DNA from: CAVUCH01 sp963739995
Lineage (GTDB): Bacteria; Acidobacteriota; Vicinamibacteria; Vicinamibacterales; JAENWD01
Length of the DNA stretch: 64,000 nucleotides
NCBI GenBank assembly: GCA_963739995.1
Contig: CAVUCH010000003.1
Coordinates: forward strand, 186,001 to 250,000
Reading direction: 5' to 3'
The notes beneath the pieces were generated by a model that had not been told where the DNA came from, did not search any database, and was given only the letters and a program-made list of their open reading frames with translations. Positions 23,432 to 32,548 of this stretch are shown here, piece after piece (position 1 is the stretch's first letter; every line of letters starts with the position of its first letter). A program made the translations under genes and the position numbers.

Positions 23432-25672
23432 TTACGACTCCGTCTGTAAAACGATTTCCGAAATGTCTGCGAGCGAGAGGATGAGCCGTTCCAGCCGCTT
23501 CATCAGGCGCAGGCGCGCACGGCGAAGCGCCTGATCGTCCACCATCACGAACACGTCGGTGAAAAATCGATCCACCGCCGGCCCGAAGCCCGCCGCCTCG
23601 GCAAGCGCGCGCCGGTAGTTCGCGCCGTCCGCGAGAAGCGACTGGATCACCGGCCGCCGGCGATCGAGTTCACCGGCGAGCGCCACTTCGGCAGGCTCGC
23701 GCAGCAGATCGGCCAGCTGCGGCTCTTCGCGCTCGACGCGTTCGAACTCCGCGTCGGGCAGTTCGCGGGCGATATTCTTCACCCGCTTGAACGCCGTGGC
23801 CAGTTGCGTGAACTCCGGTGTGCCGGTGAACTCCGGCAGCGCCTCGAGCATTCGCCGCACCACCAGCGGGCTCATCGCATCCACGGGCTGTGCCTGCATG
23901 ACCGCGCGCACGTTCCGCGGATCGTACCCACGCTGTTCGAGCAGGTAGCCGAGGCGTTCGCCGAGGAACACCAGCAGTGCCGCGCGCGCGTCGCCCTCCA
24001 GCGCCACCCCGCTGTATCCCGCCGCCGCCGCGTCGAGCAAGAGGCCAATCGTCGGCCGCGCGCCAAGGCCCGTCAGCTCGGGCAGGTCCACCAGGATGCG
24101 GAGCACGCCATGGGCCTGCCGTCGCAGACCGTACGGGTCGCGGGTGCCGGTCGGCCGCTCCTCTGCCGCATACGATCCGACCAGCGTGTCGATCTTGTCG
24201 GCAAGCGACACCGACGCCCATGTGGTCGCGCCCGCGCCGAGCTGCTCACGCGACGGAGGCGCGTCGGCTTCCACCGCCACCGGCAGGTAATGAAAGTAGA
24301 TCGCCTTCCACACCGGTTCGGGGAGCCCCTCCGCGCGGCCATAGATGCCGCCCATCGTACCTTGCAGCTCCGTGAACTCCCGCACCATGTCGGTGGCGAG
24401 ATCCGCCTTCGCGAGCCGCCCCGCAAGGGCCGACGCGTCTGCCGCGTCCGCGCGCGCCAGCGCGTGCTCCGCCATCCAGCGCGCGAGCCGTTCCACGCGT
24501 TCGGCCTTGAGCCGGTAGCTTCCGAGCTTCTTGTGGAACAGGATCGTATCGAGCCGCGGGATGCGGCTCTCGAGTGGCACCCTGCGGTCCGCATCCCAGA
24601 AGAAACGCGCATCGCGCAGCCGTGCCGTGAGCACGCGCTCGGCGTTGCGGCTGATCACCTCGGGCTTCTCCGGCTGCACGTTGGTCACGGCAAGAAACCC
24701 CGAGCGCAGGGTCCCCGTCTCGTCGGACACCGGAAACCAGTGCTGGTGATGAATCATCGTCGTCGTCAGCACCTCTTCCGGCAGCTCGAGGAACTCGGGG
24801 GCGAAGTGACCGGGCACCACCGTCGGATACTCCACCAGGTCCGGCACCTCGTCGAGCAGGCCCGACGCGGCAACGGCGGCTCGGTGGACGCGCACGCCAA
24901 GCCGGCCGGCCTGGAGCTCGAGGTCCCGGACGATGCGCTCGCGGCGCTCCTCGCGATCGAGCACCACAAAATTCTCTGCGAGCCGCGCGCGATAGTCATC
25001 GAAGGTCTTGACCTTGATGGCGCGGCCGGGCCGGCCGCTCGTCGCGAGGAACCGGTGGCCGTGGGTCATGGCACCGCTGCGCACCTCCTGCACCAGCGGG
25101 CTCTCCGCGGCAGCGGAGCGGTGAATGACATACGGCACGACGCGGCCGCCGTACAGGAAGAGGAGCCACCGGATCGGCCGCCCGAACGTGAGCTCCCCCT
25201 TCCCGTCGTCGAGCCACGCGTCCCAGCGCATCTGCTTCGCGAAGCCCAGGCCCCGCAGGATGCCCGTGAGCACGTCGGGCAGTGCCTCGACCGCCGGCTT
25301 GGGCCGTTGCCGTTTGCGGAACGCGAGGTACTCGCCTTTGGACGTCTGCACGCGCTCGAGATCGTGAACAGCGACACCGTTCTTCTTCGCGAACCCGAGG
25401 GCCGCGGGCGTGGGCTGTCCATCGGCGCCCGTCGCGGCCGAGACGGGCGGACCGGTGATCAGCTCTTCGAGTTCCCGCTGCCGCTCGGCAATGCCGGACA
25501 CGTGTACGGCCAGACGCCGCGGCGTGGCGAAAACCTCGGGCGGCGCATCGATCCCGAGGCGCTGCGCCTGGAGCTGCTGCGCCGTCACCTCCGCCAGCTG
25601 CCTCGTGAGCGGCGGCAACCAGCTCGCGGGGAGCTCTTCGAGGCCGAGTTCGATCAGGAGTTCGCGATTCAT
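23432..25672 (-). CDS. glyS: Glycyl-tRNA synthetase beta subunit
   Basis: A 746-residue beta subunit of the bacterial heterotetrameric GlyRS; it binds tRNA and is needed for charging with the alpha subunit. The N terminus LLIELGLEELPASWLPPL, the central HHQHWFPVSDETG region and the C-terminal anticodon-binding-like domain (FFTDVFVMVDDQALRRARL) are typical. It is separated from the alpha subunit gene by an inverted heptad array instead of the usual short overlap. Confidence 0.97.
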   Translation of the reverse strand: MNRELLIELGLEELPASWLPPLTRQLAEVTAQQLQAQRLGIDAPPEVFATPRRLAVHVSGIAERQRELEELITGPPVSAATGADGQPTPAALGFAKKNGVAVHDLERVQTSKGEYLAFRKRQRPKPAVEALPDVLTGILRGLGFAKQMRWDAWLDDGKGELTFGRPIRWLLFLYGGRVVPYVIHRSAAAESPLVQEVRSGAMTHGHRFLATSGRPGRAIKVKTFDDYRARLAENFVVLDREERRERIVRDLELQAGRLGVRVHRAAVAASGLLDEVPDLVEYPTVVPGHFAPEFLELPEEVLTTTMIHHQHWFPVSDETGTLRSGFLAVTNVQPEKPEVISRNAERVLTARLRDARFFWDADRRVPLESRIPRLDTILFHKKLGSYRLKAERVERLARWMAEHALARADAADASALAGRLAKADLATDMVREFTELQGTMGGIYGRAEGLPEPVWKAIYFHYLPVAVEADAPPSREQLGAGATTWASVSLADKIDTLVGSYAAEERPTGTRDPYGLRRQAHGVLRILVDLPELTGLGARPTIGLLLDAAAAGYSGVALEGDARAALLVFLGERLGYLLEQRGYDPRNVRAVMQAQPVDAMSPLVVRRMLEALPEFTGTPEFTQLATAFKRVKNIARELPDAEFERVEREEPQLADLLREPAEVALAGELDRRRPVIQSLLADGANYRRALAEAAGFGPAVDRFFTDVFVMVDDQALRRARLRLMKRLERLILSLADISEIVLQTES

Positions 25673-25680
25673 GGCGATGC

Positions 25681-25776
25681 TTGTCGGCTGCAGGCTGCAG
25701 GCTGCAGGCTCCGGGCGCAGTCTGGCCTCAGGCCCGATACTGCCTGCAGGCTGTAGCCTGTCGCCTGCAGCCTTTC
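25681..25776. repeat. Inverted heptanucleotide array between glyQ and glyS
   Basis: Left arm has three GGCTGCA units, then a core (TCTGGCCTCAGGCCCGA), then a right arm with GCCTGCA and GCCTGTA units. The ~90 bases fill almost the entire space between the two subunit genes of GlyRS. A closely related core (TCTGGCCTGAGGCCGGA) is found in the sucC/sucD copy. Confidence 0.8.
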
Positions 25777-25781
25777 GGCGG

Positions 25782-26662
<881 letters not shown>

Positions 26663-26666
<4 letters not shown>

Positions 26667-27460
26667 CGCTTCGTTTCCGCTTCCCGCAGCGGCGCCACGC
26701 GCGCCGCACGTCGCAGGTCCCGCAGGACCCGTGTGGATTTCAGCTCGCGCTCGAGGTGCCGCCCCATCAGCATGCGGTGCACGGTCTCGAGCTCCGAGAG
26801 CGTGTCACGGGTCACATCGAGTGCCGTGACCTCCCCGGGCGGCGTCCGTCGCGACGCGCGAAGAAACGCGAGCGCGTGACGGGACAGGTGGGGCTCCCGC
26901 ACGTGCGCCGCCGGCGCACATCCCGTGCAGGTGAACACGGCACTCCCCGGCGCGAGATACGCGCCGGCCCCTTCCCCATCGAGCGCGCCCCCACACGCGT
27001 GGCACGCCGTAATGGACGGGTACACCCCCTGCAGCCGCAGCAGCCAGAACTCGAAGTACCGCGCCAGAGGTTCGACCGAGCCCCCCGCCGCGAGCGCTTC
27101 GAGCAGCGCCGCGCCGAGGCGATACAGCCGGTCGTTCGGATCCCCGTCCTGCGCCCACTGGTCGATCAGCTCGGCGAAGTACCCGATATAGCCCAGCGCC
27201 TCCGGCCTGGCCGAGAGCGGCGAGCAGGACGGCTCTGCGTAATTGAGCCCGACCAGCTCCCGCTGCTCCTTCTCGAAGTACGCCAGGCGCACCAGCGTGA
27301 GCGGCTCCAGCGCGCCGACAAACCGCGAGCGGGCCCGCCGCGCCCCCTTGGCGACCCCACGCTTCTTCCCCCGATCCTCCGTGAGGAAGACGACGATGCG
27401 ATCGGCCTCGCCAAGTTTGTAGGTGCGCAGGATGAGCGCATCGGCCGTGTACAACGGCAT
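26663..27460 (-). CDS. recO: DNA repair protein RecO
   Basis: A 265-residue RecF-pathway mediator that anneals single strands and loads RecA. The N-terminal OB fold (MPLYTADALILRTYKLGEAD, VVFLTEDRGKKRGVAKGAR) is followed by a helical domain and a zinc site with paired cysteines (ACHACGG and FTCTGCAP). Order recO-glyQ-glyS is conserved in many bacteria, usually just downstream of era; here era lies ~4 kb upstream, with a rhomboid-like gene, a secreted-protein gene and mgtE in between. Confidence 0.93.
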
Positions 27461-27546
27461 ATCCAGCGACCTATCTTATCAACCGCCGCGCCTGACGCGG
27501 GAAATCGCTCAGCATACGGCAGAGACATAGATGTCATGCCGCTCTA

Positions 27547-27643
27547 CTGTCCACCGTCGACCGGCGACCGTTTACCATCGACCATCCCACCGCCGACCGC
27601 CGACCGCCCACCGCCCACCGCCGACCGCCGACCGCCCACCGCC
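27547..27643. repeat. Continuous heptanucleotide array running into the mgtE stop codon
   Basis: Fourteen seven-base units in register: CTGTCCA, CCGTCGA, CCGGCGA, CCGTTTA, CCATCGA, then ACCGCCG/ACCGCCC alternating in pairs to 27643, where the mgtE stop begins. Read on the minus strand the later units are GGCGGTC/GGCGGTG, the same class as the GGCGGTA array at 14851. The 180-base gap between mgtE and recO holds nothing else recognisable. Confidence 0.85.
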
Positions 27644-29010
27644 TAGGTATGCAGGTACCGGAGAAACACCGTTGCCAGCCCAAGGAACGACGCAAACCCC
27701 GCCATATCCGTCAGCGTGGTGATGAACACGGACGAGGCGAGCGCCGGATCGATTTTGAGGGCCCGCAGCCCCAGCGGAATCAGCGTGCCCGCGGTCGCCG
27801 CGACGAACATGTTGATCACCATCGCCAGCCCGAGCACGCCGCCGAGCACAAGATCGCCCTTCATCATCCACGCCATGCCCGCGGCAAGCAGCCCCAGGGC
27901 CACGCCGTTCCCGACACCGACCGCAGCCTCCTTCAGCAGCGCTTTCCGCGAGTTCCCCCACGACAACTCGCCCAGCGCGATGCCGCGCACGACGACAGTC
28001 AGCGTCTGCGTCGCGGCGTTGCCGCCCATGCCCGCCACGATGGGCATGAACACGGCGAGCGCCACGACCCTGTCGATCGTCTCCTCGAACAGACCCACGA
28101 CGAACGCGGCCAGAAAGGCGGTCACAAGATTCACGGTCAGCCACGGCAACCGCTTGCGCACCGATTCGCCTGCGGGCGTGAAGGCGCGTTCGTCCCCGGC
28201 AACACCGGCCAGCCGATAGATGTCTTCGGTCGCCTCATCCTTGATGACGTCGATCACGTCGTCGACCGTGATCACGCCGACCAGCTTGTTCTCCTCCTCC
28301 ACCACGGGGATCGCGAGCAGGTTGTACGACGCGACCTGTTGCGCGACCTCCTCCTGGTCGGTGTCGACACGGACGCTGATCAGGTCCGCGGTCATGATCC
28401 GCTTGAGCGGCGTTTCCGGCGACACCAGCAGCAGGCGGCGCAGCGAGACGACGCCGACGAGATGGCGGCGCGCGTCCACCACGTAGAGATAGAAGACCAT
28501 CTCCACGTCGCGTGACGACTGCAACTCGGTGATCGCCTCCCCGACCGTCAGCTCCTCCGAGAGGGCGAAGACGTTCGGGTTCATGATGCGGCCCGCCGTC
28601 TGCTCGGGGTACTCGAGCAGGTTCTCGACGCTCGCGGATTCCTTGCGCCGCATCAGGTCGAGGACCGGTGCCGACAGGTCTTCCGGCAGGTTGTCGATGA
28701 TGGCCGCGGCGTCGTCCGACGGCAGCTCCTGGACGAAGCGCGCGATCTCTTCGGCGGACCGATCCGCGAGCAGCGCTGCGGCGGTCTCGGGGCCGATCTC
28801 GCTGAGCGCCTCCATGGCGAGCTTGCTGTTTCTCTCGAGGAGCAGCGTAAACGACGCGCGGCGCTCGCGGTCCTGGAGCGAGCTGAAGACCTGCGCGAGG
28901 TCCGCCGGGTGCTGTTTCTGGAGCAGATTCAACAGGTTCGCGGTAGCCCCGACACGCAGCAGCCGCTTGACCGAGTCGAGGACGACGTCCAGTTTTCGCT
29001 GCTGCGCCAT
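27643..29010 (-). CDS. mgtE: MgtE-family magnesium transporter
   Basis: A 455-residue Mg2+ channel/transporter. The ATG at 29010 (MAQQRKLDVVLDSVKRLL) is preferred over upstream in-frame starts, since it gives the family's N domain directly. Domains: MgtE N (helical repeats, HPADLAQVFSSL, FVQELPSDDAAAIIDNL), two CBS domains (NVFALSEELTVGEAI; MTADLISVRVDTDQEEVAQQ), the connecting helix, and five C-terminal transmembrane helices with MPIVAGMGGNAATQTLTVVV and the MINMFVAATAGTLIPL helix. Cytosolic Mg2+ gating through the N and CBS domains is known for the family. No Mg-sensing leader is evident. Confidence 0.93.
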   Translation of the reverse strand: MAQQRKLDVVLDSVKRLLRVGATANLLNLLQKQHPADLAQVFSSLQDRERRASFTLLLERNSKLAMEALSEIGPETAAALLADRSAEEIARFVQELPSDDAAAIIDNLPEDLSAPVLDLMRRKESASVENLLEYPEQTAGRIMNPNVFALSEELTVGEAITELQSSRDVEMVFYLYVVDARRHLVGVVSLRRLLLVSPETPLKRIMTADLISVRVDTDQEEVAQQVASYNLLAIPVVEEENKLVGVITVDDVIDVIKDEATEDIYRLAGVAGDERAFTPAGESVRKRLPWLTVNLVTAFLAAFVVGLFEETIDRVVALAVFMPIVAGMGGNAATQTLTVVVRGIALGELSWGNSRKALLKEAAVGVGNGVALGLLAAGMAWMMKGDLVLGGVLGLAMVINMFVAATAGTLIPLGLRALKIDPALASSVFITTLTDMAGFASFLGLATVFLRYLHT

Positions 29011-29179
29011 GTCACGCCCCGCGGATGCACAAGATCCTCTTACGGTAACACAGCGGTTCGGCAGTTTGCCCGCGGCCGACCGCGCCCCCTGGAGCGGACG
29101 AGTCCGCTCGGGCGTCGATGATGTGTTCAGGCTGGCGTGCAACCCGCCGCGGGTGCCCGCACGTGCGAAGATCGCCGTG

Positions 29180-30022
29180 ATGTGCCGGCGTGGAACCACT
29201 GCCGTTCTGATTGCTGCGCTCCTGATGGCGACGCCGACTGCCGGAGGCGCCGACGTGCGCGGTGTGCTGGCGAAGGCGCGTGAGTACGTGTCGTGGTACG
29301 ACCGGCAGCTCGTCGCGCTGATTGCCGATGAACGTTACGTGCAGACGGGCAGGGTTGCGGACGGAACCGGGGCCGCGACCCGTGTGCTGGAATCGGAGTT
29401 CGGGTGGGTGGCGATAGCCGCCCTGGACGACACCATCGGGGTGCGCGAGGTGCGGCGGGTGGACGGGAAGCCCGTGGCGAGTGCCCATCGCCTGCGCCAG
29501 CTGCTCCAGCGGCCGCCGGAGAATCCGTCGACCGAGGTGCGCGCCATCCTCGCGGAGAGCGCCACGCACAACGTTGGCGACATGCGCCGGAACATCAACT
29601 TCCCCACGTTCGCGCTCGCCTACCTGCGCCGCGCGCGGGACTACGACACGAAGTGGCGGGTCGTGCGCTCGGGGGATCACATCGATCTGCATTTCGAGGA
29701 ACGCGACCGGTCGACACTCGTGCGCACGCCCGAGGGGATCCGCAGCCCGGCGCGGGGCCGCTTTTCCGTCGAACCAAACACCGGGCGGATTACGGCGTAC
29801 GAGCTGCGGGTCCGCGTCCACGACGGCGGATCGTCGCGCGCGCTGATCTACTGGATGCTGGTGGACTTTGCGCACGACCCGCGCCTGGAACTGTGGGTCC
29901 CGGTCCGCATGCTGGAGAGGCACTACCAGAACCGCGACGCGGCAGCCCACGGCGGCGAGTCGGGCGAGGCCACGTATGGGAATTATCGGCGGTATGAAGC
30001 CAGCGGCAGGCTGCTCCGCTAG
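29180..30022 (+). CDS. Secreted protein of unknown function
   Basis: A 280-residue protein with a probable signal peptide (VLIAALLMATPTAGGADV). The body is alpha/beta without a recognisable domain; noticeable segments are REYVSWYDRQLVALIADERY, FPTFALAYLRRARDYDTKW and a C-terminal beta-rich part (LIYWMLVDFAHDPRLELWVP). Similar short secreted proteins are common in Acidobacteriota, but no function can be given. The ATG at 29180 is chosen because the signal follows at once; a GTG 27 bases upstream is possible. The stop TAG is the first part of the CTAG-ended repeat at 30019. It is the only plus-strand gene between 17 and 40 kb. Confidence 0.6.
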   Translation: MCRRGTTAVLIAALLMATPTAGGADVRGVLAKAREYVSWYDRQLVALIADERYVQTGRVADGTGAATRVLESEFGWVAIAALDDTIGVREVRRVDGKPVASAHRLRQLLQRPPENPSTEVRAILAESATHNVGDMRRNINFPTFALAYLRRARDYDTKWRVVRSGDHIDLHFEERDRSTLVRTPEGIRSPARGRFSVEPNTGRITAYELRVRVHDGGSSRALIYWMLVDFAHDPRLELWVPVRMLERHYQNRDAAAHGGESGEATYGNYRRYEASGRLLR

Positions 30023-30140
30023 TGGCGGTCTCGGCAGAAGGAGTAGTTGATTTTTGAAGCGCGGCGGCCGGCTGGCAGGGCGCGCGACGGCGAGAATACC
30101 GGGAGTATTTTCAGCGACGAGCCACGCTTCTCGAATCGAT
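30019..30140 (+). repeat. Diverged copy D of the CTAG-terminated element
   Basis: It begins with CTAGTGGC at the stop codon of the preceding gene. The internal stretch AGCGCGGCGGCCGGCTGGCA through GAATACCGGGAGTATTTTCA and GCGACGAGCCACGC aligns with the core of copies A to C with small insertions. The right end could not be placed. The remainder of the gap to 30207 holds nothing recognisable. Confidence 0.5.
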
Positions 30141-30206
30141 CAGCGCGCGCAGTCCACACATGAGCCGGGTTCCTGAGAAACGAGGGTGCCCGGCACGTCT
30201 CCACGG

Positions 30207-31439
30207 CTATGGCACCCCGTGCCCTGTCCTGGGTCCCTTCACTGATCTGATCCTGCGAAACGCGTCCTGGGAATCCCGCTCGACCCTGTCGGCCTCACGG
30301 AGCGCCGGCATGCTGGCCGCGAGCAGCGCATCCGCGCGCATCCGCCAGGCTTTCTCGCGCAGCGCGAGGTACTCCTCGGCGGCCGCCACGAGCGGTTGCT
30401 GTTCTTTCGGCACACGGTCGACCGCCTTGAGGTGTGCCCTGGCCGCCTGGAGCTCGGGCACGATGGTTCCCTCGATCAGACGTGCGAGTGACGCCGCAGT
30501 CGTCCGGCCCTGCTTGAACCGATCGACTGCCGCATCGTACGCGCCGGCTGTGTTCCCTTCGAGGACGACGACCCGCTCGATATCGCTCCTCACGTCGCCG
30601 GTGCCACGCAGGGGGACGGCGGCGGCGAGGGCGAGCACGATCGCGGCCACGCTTACCACCACACTGCGTCGTGCTGGCGGCCTGTACTGGATCACTCCGC
30701 GCGCGAGAACGAGGCCGCCGAGGAAGCCTGCCGCGAATCCCGCAACTTCGCTGGCAATGCCCACGCTGTCGTTCGCGAGGTTGTACAGAACGAAGGCCGC
30801 TCCCGGCGCGACCACCCGGTTGACGGTCGTCACGGGAATCGGGACGTCCGGATTGGCAATCGCCCCCCATATCACCGAGGCCGACAGCAGGCCATAGATA
30901 CCAAAGATGGCACCGGAGCCACCGACGCTCACCGCCACGGCAGATGTGGACAGGCTCATCATCGCAGCGAGAATACCTGCCGCGAAGTACATCGTTGCAA
31001 AGGCAACGGAACCCACGAGCCGCTCTACCATGAGACCCAACGGAACAAGGCCGGCGACCGTCGCGATGAAGTGAAGGGGGCCCGCGTGGACGAACATCAT
31101 CGTGACGAGGCGCCACCACTCCCCGTTGGTCGTTCGCGATGCCACGTTGGCACCCCAGCCGACGAGTGTGTCCGGATCGTCGAGCGCGCCGTGCCCGACG
31201 AGCATCAGCACGAAGACCGTGACATTCACAAAGAGGAGCGCCGGCGTCACGAGGGGCCGGCGTGTGCGGGCCCGGAGGGCGTCGCGTAGCCGCGCGCTCG
31301 CAGGCGAACGTCTCATGGCCGCATCGAGCAGGCGCAGCCCGCCGGCCCAGGTGCTTCGAGCAAGTTTCCCCCGCTCCGCCCGTGTCATCAGGCAGTAGCC
31401 GAGGCCGGCGACGATCAGGAGGGCGACAAGCGTGGTCAC
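30207..31439 (-). CDS. Rhomboid-like membrane protein, catalytic histidine replaced
   Basis: A 410-residue multi-pass membrane protein with a rhomboid core (about residues 62-250) and a soluble helical C-terminal domain of ~150 residues. The core shows EWWRLVTMMFVHAG, PLHFIATVAGL and the nucleophile motif GGSG (residues 173-176, Ser175). At the position of the catalytic His in the last core helix (normally AHxxG) the sequence is ASEVAGFAAG, with Glu231, and the usual oxyanion Asn after the LH pair is Thr. It may be an inactive rhomboid (chaperone/adaptor) or use altered chemistry. The start is a GTG. It lies between mgtE and era. Confidence 0.75.
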   Translation of the reverse strand: MTTLVALLIVAGLGYCLMTRAERGKLARSTWAGGLRLLDAAMRRSPASARLRDALRARTRRPLVTPALLFVNVTVFVLMLVGHGALDDPDTLVGWGANVASRTTNGEWWRLVTMMFVHAGPLHFIATVAGLVPLGLMVERLVGSVAFATMYFAAGILAAMMSLSTSAVAVSVGGSGAIFGIYGLLSASVIWGAIANPDVPIPVTTVNRVVAPGAAFVLYNLANDSVGIASEVAGFAAGFLGGLVLARGVIQYRPPARRSVVVSVAAIVLALAAAVPLRGTGDVRSDIERVVVLEGNTAGAYDAAVDRFKQGRTTAASLARLIEGTIVPELQAARAHLKAVDRVPKEQQPLVAAAEEYLALREKAWRMRADALLAASMPALREADRVERDSQDAFRRIRSVKGPRTGHGVP

Positions 31440-31622
31440 GTCAGGGCCAGCACAAGATCCATGCCGGACGACCGCCGGATTCAGGCCGAATTCGGGGACC
31501 GTGGCAACCAGCAGATCGCGCTCGATTTCAGGAATGGAAGGTAACGGCGAGGTTTGTGATCTCGTGCGCCGCCGGCGTTCAGGCGATCGACGAGGAGCGG
31601 AACGCGATTGTCCGTGGCTGGA

Positions 31623-32514
31623 TCAGGCGGTGGGCGGTTTCAGCAGGTCATCGAGCAGCCGCTCGTCGTTGCGCCACTCGGTCTTCACCTTGACGTGCAG
31701 ATCGAGGAAGACGCGCGCGCCGAAGAAGCGTTCGAGCTCGTGCCTGGCGGCCGTGCCGATCCGTTTGATCATGTCGCCCGCGCGGCCCACCACGATGGCC
31801 TTTTGCGACTCGCGCTCCACGATGATCGAGCAATACAGTCGCATCAGCCCCTTCTCGTCGGGCTCCTCGAACTTGTCGACCACGACGGCCGTCGAGTACC
31901 GGCAGCTCCGCATGCGTGTGCTGCAGCACCTGCTCGCGGACCAGCTCGGACACGAAGAACCGCTCGGGCTGATCGGTCAGGTAGTCCGCAGGATAGAGCG
32001 GTTCCCCCGCCGGCAGGTGCTCCCAGATGGCCCCCTCGAGACGGTCCACGTTCTCGCCGGTGGCTGCCGACACCGGGATGATCTCTGCAAACGCGTGCTC
32101 ACGGCTCCACGCCTCGATGATCGGCAGCAGCTTCGGCCGCGATACCAGGTCGACCTTGTTCAGCACGAGGGCGACCGGACCTGCGAGCTTGCGGACGACC
32201 CCGGCCATGAATTTGTCGCCGCCGCCGCTCTTCTCGGACACGTCGACGACGAGGACGACGAGATCCACGTCGCGCATCGCCTCCATGGCCGTATCCACCA
32301 TACGCACATTCAGGCGGTGCAGCGGCCGGTGGACACCCGGCGTGTCCACGAAGATCACCTGCCCTTCGTCGGAGTTCTTCACGCCGAGGATTCGGTTCCT
32401 CGTCGTCTGCGGCTTGTCCGAGACGATCGCTATCTTCGTCCCGACCAGCCGATTGAGCAGCGTGGACTTGCCCGCGTTCGGGCGGCCGACGAGCGAGACG
32501 AAGCCGGATTTCAT
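31623..32514 (-). CDS. era: GTPase Era, reading frame broken by one extra base
   Basis: Ribosome-assembly GTPase. The N-terminal G domain is intact from the ATG at 32514 (MKSGFVSLVGRPNAGKST): G1 GRPNAGKS, G3 DTPG, G4 NKVD, G5 SAA. At about 31899-31900 the frame shifts: one extra G in CCGGTAC breaks the usual ELPYSTAVVVDKFEE. Removing that base restores a 296-residue protein ending in the KH domain (VGRAGDMIKRIGTAARHELE) at 31623. The interval is 3n+1 bases long, consistent with a single insertion. Era is normally essential, so a sequence error is the simplest explanation. It follows corC, as in many bacteria. Confidence 0.85.
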
Positions 32515-32548
32515 GGATGGACGGAGTTGTGGGCTCCGGGCTCCGGGC

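Noticed and set aside
29011..29179. A magnesium-sensing riboswitch ahead of mgtE
   Set aside because: I looked for a structured leader but saw no M-box-like conserved segments, and the gap is shared with a divergent gene.
31623..31913. A separate small KH-domain protein gene
   Set aside because: The frame is the C-terminal half of Era displaced by one base; the combined length is 3n+1, so it is one broken gene.
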